Shown: one piece after another, positions 6,934 to 10,523 of the stretch | Numbering within the stretch: the first letter of the stretch is position 1 | How the letters are laid out: each line of letters begins with the position of its first letter | Assembly: GCA_030593645.1 (NCBI GenBank) | Contig: JAUVGT010000161.1 | Location: 1 to 10,523 of the forward strand | Reading direction: 5' to 3' | From: Deltaproteobacteria bacterium | GTDB lineage: Bacteria > Desulfobacterota > Desulfobacteria > Desulfobacterales > JAUVGT01 | Length of the DNA: 10,523 bases | The notes under the pieces: generated by a model | The model's input: the letters and a program-made list of their open reading frames with translations, nothing else | What the model was told of the DNA's origin: nothing | Databases searched by the model: none | Position numbers and translations under genes: made by a program

Positions 6934-8313
6934 ATGAAAATGCACACTTTACGTTTGAGCACATTTAGGGCAAATTATTTTGCTACTACGATATTTTTTT
7001 TGGGCTTATGCGGTTGCGCTGGAAGTATTCCAACACCTGATCGTGAGTACAGCGAAGCACCTTTCGTTGGCGAAAGTGTGAAGAAAAAAATTCACGCCAA
7101 TCAGGCCTGGCAGTCAACACGTGTATTTTTAAAGGTAGATGACACCGTTTATATTGATGCTGCTGGTGAATGGAATGCCTGCAATAATGCGTTACTATGT
7201 GGAAGTGTATGGGTTTCTTCTGCGGAAGGTAGATATGGAGGAGCAAGCCATATGTATAGTCAATGGCCTCTTTCTGCACTTATTGGTAAAATTGGTGCAG
7301 GGCAACCATTTTTAATCGGTGCGCAAGAAGTATTAAAGGTAACAGATGAAGGTGAACTTTTGTTAAGAATGAATGAAGCTGATTGGGGGATTAATGATAA
7401 TGCTGGTTCCGTGACAGTAGAAATAAATAAAAAAAGCAAACATAAAATAGTGCAAAGTAAATCATCAAAAAGTAGTTTAGAACCAGAAGATGCAAACACA
7501 GTTTCTAACGACATTGGTAATACAAGTTCAGCAAGTTGGGCAGTGGTTATAGGCATATCGCAATACAAGCATTCCAGTCAAGATGGTCTATCAAATCTCA
7601 TATTTGCCGACGATGATGCAAAAGCATTCACGCGTTCGCTCCGCAATATTGGTTGGTCTGAAAGCCATATCAAACTTCTTACAAATGAAAAAGCAACCCA
7701 AAGAAACATAATGATAGCACTTGAATCATGGTTGTCAAAATCTGGCCCAAGCGACCAAATTATCCTTTTCTGGGCAGGTCACGGTTACCCCGACCCCGAA
7801 GATCCAGAAAAAGTATACTTCGCATGCTACGACACAGACATTTCCATTCCGTCGACTGGCTATCGAATGGATAATGTCAGGCGTTCACTTGAAGAGAAGA
7901 AGGCACGTAACGTTATTCTTTTCGCCGACACCTGCCATGCTGGGAAGCTCATAACCCGTGGTGATGGAAGTCGTGGTTTATCCATTGTACCGAATATTAA
8001 GAATCAAAATGTTCCTAAGGGTTGGATATTTATGGTAGGCGCTGATACCGATCGTCAAGCAATAGAACATTCATCATGGAGAAATGGAGCATTCACCCAT
8101 TCACTGATTAAAGGGTTAAATGGCAGAGCGGACGGTTTTCAGAGTGCAGGAGCTAAAGACGGAATTGTAACCCTTGGCGAGCTTCGTGCGTACATGAATA
8201 CAGCTATGCCTGATGAAACACAGAAAGTTCTTGGTGTCGCAAAACGTCCGGTTATCACCACCAGCACCGGCGATCCGAATATATGGAACCTGACATTGCA
8301 ACCAGCTGAGTAA
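6934..8313 (+). CDS. Caspase-like (peptidase C14) lipoprotein with N-terminal LecA/PA-IL-like domain
   Basis: The product is 459 aa. Residues 1-28 form a lipoprotein signal: a hydrophobic run, then L25-C26-G27-C28, with C28 the likely lipidated Cys. There is no Asp at +2, so outer-membrane sorting is plausible. Residues about 55-165 resemble the galactose-binding PA-IL (LecA) fold: VYIDAAGEWN, LSALIGKIGAGQPFLIG, and a closing loop NEADWGINDNAGSVTVEI (147-164). That loop aligns by eye with the LecA calcium/galactose loop and keeps acidic or Asn residues at three of four ligand positions. After a Ser/Lys-rich linker, residues about 200-400 form a caspase-like peptidase domain: WAVVIGISQY, catalytic H283 in WAGHGY and C334 in DTCHAG. 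D332 sits where metacaspases hold their Arg/Lys-specific S1 Asp. It is probably an envelope-anchored cysteine peptidase; substrate and role are unknown. The base style differs somewhat from recBD, but there is no clear sign of transfer. Confidence 0.85.
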   Translation: MKMHTLRLSTFRANYFATTIFFLGLCGCAGSIPTPDREYSEAPFVGESVKKKIHANQAWQSTRVFLKVDDTVYIDAAGEWNACNNALLCGSVWVSSAEGRYGGASHMYSQWPLSALIGKIGAGQPFLIGAQEVLKVTDEGELLLRMNEADWGINDNAGSVTVEINKKSKHKIVQSKSSKSSLEPEDANTVSNDIGNTSSASWAVVIGISQYKHSSQDGLSNLIFADDDAKAFTRSLRNIGWSESHIKLLTNEKATQRNIMIALESWLSKSGPSDQIILFWAGHGYPDPEDPEKVYFACYDTDISIPSTGYRMDNVRRSLEEKKARNVILFADTCHAGKLITRGDGSRGLSIVPNIKNQNVPKGWIFMVGADTDRQAIEHSSWRNGAFTHSLIKGLNGRADGFQSAGAKDGIVTLGELRAYMNTAMPDETQKVLGVAKRPVITTSTGDPNIWNLTLQPAE

Positions 8314-8514
8314 GTTTAACCCGCATTTTTCACAAGCATTCTATTACGATCGCATATCTTATGTAATCTCAAGGATTTGGCTCGTTCGCCGAATTCAGCC
8401 TCACTGAACCAGCGGGCGCATTTGAACAGAAAGTTACGGTTATGCAATTAAAAAGCATCAGCAAAACCATAGGTTATTGTTAAAATTCCTTAGATTAACT
8501 TTTCGTCCCATTAA

Positions 8515-8685
8515 TTGTCACATCCAAGTGTTGTTCCTTTAGCAAGGGATTATTTAGAAAAGCTAAAGCAAAATTACAATGACGCTGATCCAATGGCGAC
8601 TAAAATAACCGAAGCGTTTGAATGCGTGGATATTGTTCCAAAAAGATTTGTCAAATTTATCGACTATTCTTCTTTTCATTCTTGA
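8515..8685 (+). pseudogene. Coding-like 3' remnant of an unrecognised gene
   Basis: An open frame of 56 codons runs from after a stop at 8512-8514 to TGA 8683-8685. It reads like the end of a soluble protein, with HPSVVPLARDYLEKLK followed by TEAFECVDIVPKRFVKFID. The only ATG (8593) would give 30 aa and has no ribosome binding site. TTG at 8515 would be first in frame but also lacks one. A truncated gene end is the simplest reading. I do not recognise the family. A chance frame remains possible. Confidence 0.35.
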
Positions 8686-8723
8686 GTAGTTTTACCCAGG
8701 GCAGGGCGGGTATGGTCATTGGT

Positions 8724-8752
8724 TTGACTTAAGTTTATTGTTGTTCTAAAGT
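8724..8752 (+). promoter_or_regulatory. Sigma70-type promoter for the TPR gene
   Basis: TTGACT (8724-8729, 5 of 6 to consensus) and TAAAGT (8747-8752, 4 of 6) are separated by the ideal 17 nt. Transcription would start near 8759 and give a leader of about 45 nt before ATG 8805. This suggests the TPR gene is transcribed independently of the caspase-like gene. Confidence 0.5.
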
Positions 8753-8792
8753 TCCTCAAACGTACCATCCGAACTACCAAATATTTAAAAGC

Positions 8793-8797
8793 GAGGA
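8793..8797 (+). promoter_or_regulatory. Ribosome binding site for the TPR gene
   Basis: GAGGA lies 7 nt before ATG 8805, good spacing. It supports the start that gives a complete signal peptide. Confidence 0.65.
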
Positions 8798-8804
8798 TTT
8801 TGCA

Positions 8805-10280
8805 ATGAGAAGACCTTATTATATTTTGGTTATCGCATTTCTTGCCTTTTCATTGATCCATCCTTCTATTAATTCCTTTGCAGAAATTAAAACCTACACC
8901 CATACTGTAAAGCAGCCGTTTGGCGGAAGCCAGGCGCCGGATGATGCGCGTGTTGCTGCTATTGCAAAGGCGAAAAGGGAGGTGCTTGAAAAGGCCGGAA
9001 CATACCTGGAAAGTCTTACAATTATTAAAGACAACATGGTTGAAAAAGATAAAATTCTTGCATTGGCCGCGGGTGTTTTAAAAGTGGAAATTATCTCTCA
9101 AGAAAACTATTCAACAAAAGATTCGTTTGGAATAATCATTGTAGCCAGAGTTAAGGTTGATACGAGCATACTGGAAGATCTGATTGAAAACCGGCTCAAG
9201 GATAAAGAACTAATTAATAAATATCAGGAGAGTCAAAAGCGCTTAAACGAATTGCTGGCCAAAAATGCCGAACTCGAGAAGAAAAACCAGAAATACAAAT
9301 TATCGTCAACAAAGTCCGAAAGAGAGAGTCTTAAAAAAGAATTTAAGAAGACAGCGCAGAGTTTTAACGCGGTTGAGTTAAACGAAAAAGCCCTGACGTT
9401 TTGGGTAAGCGGAATGTTTGTTGAGCCCGATAAGGTTATAACATATTTAGAGATGGCTATTGAGTTAGATCCTGAATTTGCATCGCCATATAATAACCTG
9501 GGGATGGCATATTACAATAAGGGCGAGTACGATCGGGCCATTGAGTATTATGAAAAAGCGCTGAAGATTGGTCTTGCCACGCTGGGTCCGGATCATCCCA
9601 CTGTGGCTACCTTGTATAGCAACCTGGGAGTGGCGTATGACGACAAGGGCGAGTATGACCGGGCTATTGAGTATTATGAAAAAGCGCTGAAGATCGGTCT
9701 TGCCAAACTGGGTCCGGATCATCCCAATGTGGCTACCTTGTATAGCAACCTGGGAGTGGCGTATGACAACAAGGGCGAGTATGGCCGTGCCATTGAGTAT
9801 TATGAAAAAGCGTTGAAGATCGGTCTGGAAAAATTGGGTCCGGATCATCCCAATGTGGCTACCTTGTATAACAACCTGGGAGAAGCATATAAAAGGAAGG
9901 GCGAGCATGACCGTGCCCTTGGATATTATGAAAAAGCGTTGAAGATCGGTCTCTCCAGACTGGGTCCTGATCATCCCAGTGTTGCTATCGGGTATAACAA
10001 CCTGGGGTCGGCATATGCCAGCAAGGGCGAGTACGACCGTGCCATCGAATATTATGAGAAGGCGTTGAAGATTGGCCGTGCAAAGCTGGGTTCGGATCAT
10101 CCGCTTGTGGCAATCTATTATTGCAGCCTGGGGACGGCATATGACAACAAGGGCGAGTATGACCGGGCCATTGAGTATTATGAAAAAGCGCTGAAGATCG
10201 GTCTTGCCAAACTGGGTCCGGATCATCCCCATACCAAAATTTATCAAAAGAACTTGAATTCCGCTAAAGCCAAAAAGTAG
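8805..10280 (+). CDS. Exported TPR-repeat protein with LPP20/FlgT-like N-terminal domain
   Basis: The product is 491 aa. Residues 1-26 are a type I signal peptide (positive MRR, hydrophobic run, likely cleavage SFA|EI), so the protein should be periplasmic or secreted. Residues about 28-130 resemble the LPP20/FlgT N-terminal fold: a GGSQAPDDARVAAIAKAKRE segment, then EKAGTYLES, ILALAAGVLK and a final beta stretch IIIVARVKVDT. Residues about 133-185 are rich in Lys, Glu and Leu and look like a coiled coil. A degenerate TPR (about 195-225) is followed by six full 42-aa TPRs (226-477) of the kinesin-light-chain type, with NLGxAYxxKGEYDRAIEYYEKALKIG and a GPDHP linker, and a 14-aa Lys-rich tail. 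TPR arrays bind protein partners; no catalytic motif is seen. It has its own promoter and ribosome binding site. The nearest partner candidate is the upstream caspase-like lipoprotein, also exported; that link is inference. Confidence 0.88.
   Translation: MRRPYYILVIAFLAFSLIHPSINSFAEIKTYTHTVKQPFGGSQAPDDARVAAIAKAKREVLEKAGTYLESLTIIKDNMVEKDKILALAAGVLKVEIISQENYSTKDSFGIIIVARVKVDTSILEDLIENRLKDKELINKYQESQKRLNELLAKNAELEKKNQKYKLSSTKSERESLKKEFKKTAQSFNAVELNEKALTFWVSGMFVEPDKVITYLEMAIELDPEFASPYNNLGMAYYNKGEYDRAIEYYEKALKIGLATLGPDHPTVATLYSNLGVAYDDKGEYDRAIEYYEKALKIGLAKLGPDHPNVATLYSNLGVAYDNKGEYGRAIEYYEKALKIGLEKLGPDHPNVATLYNNLGEAYKRKGEHDRALGYYEKALKIGLSRLGPDHPSVAIGYNNLGSAYASKGEYDRAIEYYEKALKIGRAKLGSDHPLVAIYYCSLGTAYDNKGEYDRAIEYYEKALKIGLAKLGPDHPHTKIYQKNLNSAKAKK
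9480..10235 (+). repeat. Six tandem 126-bp repeats encoding TPRs
   Basis: Units start at 9480, 9606, 9732, 9858, 9984 and 10110. The landmark GGGCGAG recurs at 9521, 9647, 9773, 9899, 10025 and 10151, exactly 126 bp apart each time with no indels. Units 2 and 6 are nearly identical at the DNA level over 79 nt (9647-9725 versus 10151-10229, one mismatch), although they are not neighbours. The high DNA identity, including third codon positions, points to recent duplication or gene conversion. Confidence 0.95.
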
Positions 10281-10388
10281 AATCAGGACGTTTTTAATTA
10301 AGTAAAATTATCTCGGATTATAACCGAATTGTGGAAACAGCTTCGAGCATCTCATAAATTGAGGGTTGTTAAAAGTCCGGATGATAAT

Positions 10389-10523
10389 ATGAAAAACAAA
10401 AACACAAAAATAGAATATTCGTCTCCCATTTTCAAAATTCTACCGGCCATGACATTCAACAAAGATTTTATATTAAACTTTGTTGAGGAAAAAGCTCCCT
10501 GTGCAGCACTCGGCATTGTTGAG
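10389..10523 (+). CDS. Possible start of an unrecognised gene, cut by the window end
   Basis: The frame from ATG 10389 stays open for 45 codons to the window edge. The protein begins MKNKNTKIEYSSPIFKILPA and later reads NFVEEKAPCAALGIVE. The residue mix is plausible for a real protein but I do not recognise a family. The ribosome binding site is weak (CCGGA at 10377-10381). The frame is also open upstream to a stop at 10299-10301, so a TTG start at 10329 or 10359 is possible. It follows the TPR gene by 108 bases with no clear terminator between. Confidence 0.4.
   Translation, partial: MKNKNTKIEYSSPIFKILPAMTFNKDFILNFVEEKAPCAALGIVE

Larger units (their letters stand above)
8314..8804. other. 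Gap with a gene remnant and the promoter region of the TPR gene
   Basis: No complete gene is visible in these 491 bases. The left part (8314-8510) has stops in all forward frames and no recognised feature, though it reads like degraded sequence rather than a simple spacer. The middle holds a coding-like fragment (8515-8685). The right part holds a promoter and ribosome binding site for the following gene. Confidence 0.6.

Noticed and set aside
8563..8682. Minus-strand 38-codon frame with ATG in the gap before the TPR gene
   Set aside because: Its composition is less protein-like than the overlapping + strand remnant and it lacks a ribosome binding site.
9465..10247. Long open frame on the minus strand (260 codons) across the TPR array
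   Set aside because: It is a shadow of the 126-bp repeat: because the period is a multiple of three, absence of a stop in one unit repeats in all. The + strand product has a signal peptide, ribosome binding site and a recognisable TPR family.
10305..10330. Terminator after the TPR gene
   Set aside because: The TCGG/CCGA stem is only 4 bp and no T-run follows.

Overview
The window reads as a chromosomal stretch of a moderately AT-rich Gram-negative bacterium. My best guess at the group is Desulfobacterota (Desulfobacterales-like). The reasons are a Lhr-type helicase C-terminus, a RecB/RecD pair, exported proteins with type I and type II signal peptides, and short palindromic intergenic elements that look familiar from that group. 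The taxonomic call is inference; no rRNA or other marker is present. All supported genes lie on the + strand.

Layout. (1) 1-522: the last 173 codons of a Lhr-like DEAD/H-box helicase. (2) 523-908: an intergenic region rich in secondary structure, with small GC hairpins, a large imperfect inverted repeat made of AAAGTG-type units, and a weak terminator-like hairpin. (3) 909-4550: complete recB, with all superfamily 1 helicase motifs and an intact nuclease domain. (4) 4556-4706: a 151-bp MITE-like palindromic element flanked by a perfect 7-bp direct repeat. It fills the gap between recB and recD. Removing it with one copy of the repeat restores a junction in which the recB stop and the recD start are 1 nt apart. 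(5) 4710-6593: recD. (6) 6594-6933: a non-coding gap. (7) 6934-8313: a predicted lipoprotein joining a LecA/PA-IL-like domain to a caspase-like (peptidase C14) domain with an intact His/Cys dyad. (8) 8314-8804: a gap holding a probable gene remnant and a good sigma70-type promoter. (9) 8805-10280: a secreted protein with an LPP20/FlgT-like N-terminal domain, a coiled coil and a six-unit, 126-bp-periodic TPR array. (10) 10389-end: the start of a possible further gene, cut by the window edge.

How the genes relate. RecB and RecD are two of the three subunits of exodeoxyribonuclease V, which resects double-strand breaks. RecC is not in the window and would have to be encoded elsewhere. The Lhr-like helicase next door fits a DNA-repair neighbourhood. 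The caspase-like lipoprotein and the TPR protein are both predicted to act outside the cytoplasm. They may form a peptidase-scaffold pair, but their wide separation and separate signals make this only a hypothesis. The strongest single observation is the datable insertion of the palindromic element exactly at the recB-recD junction.
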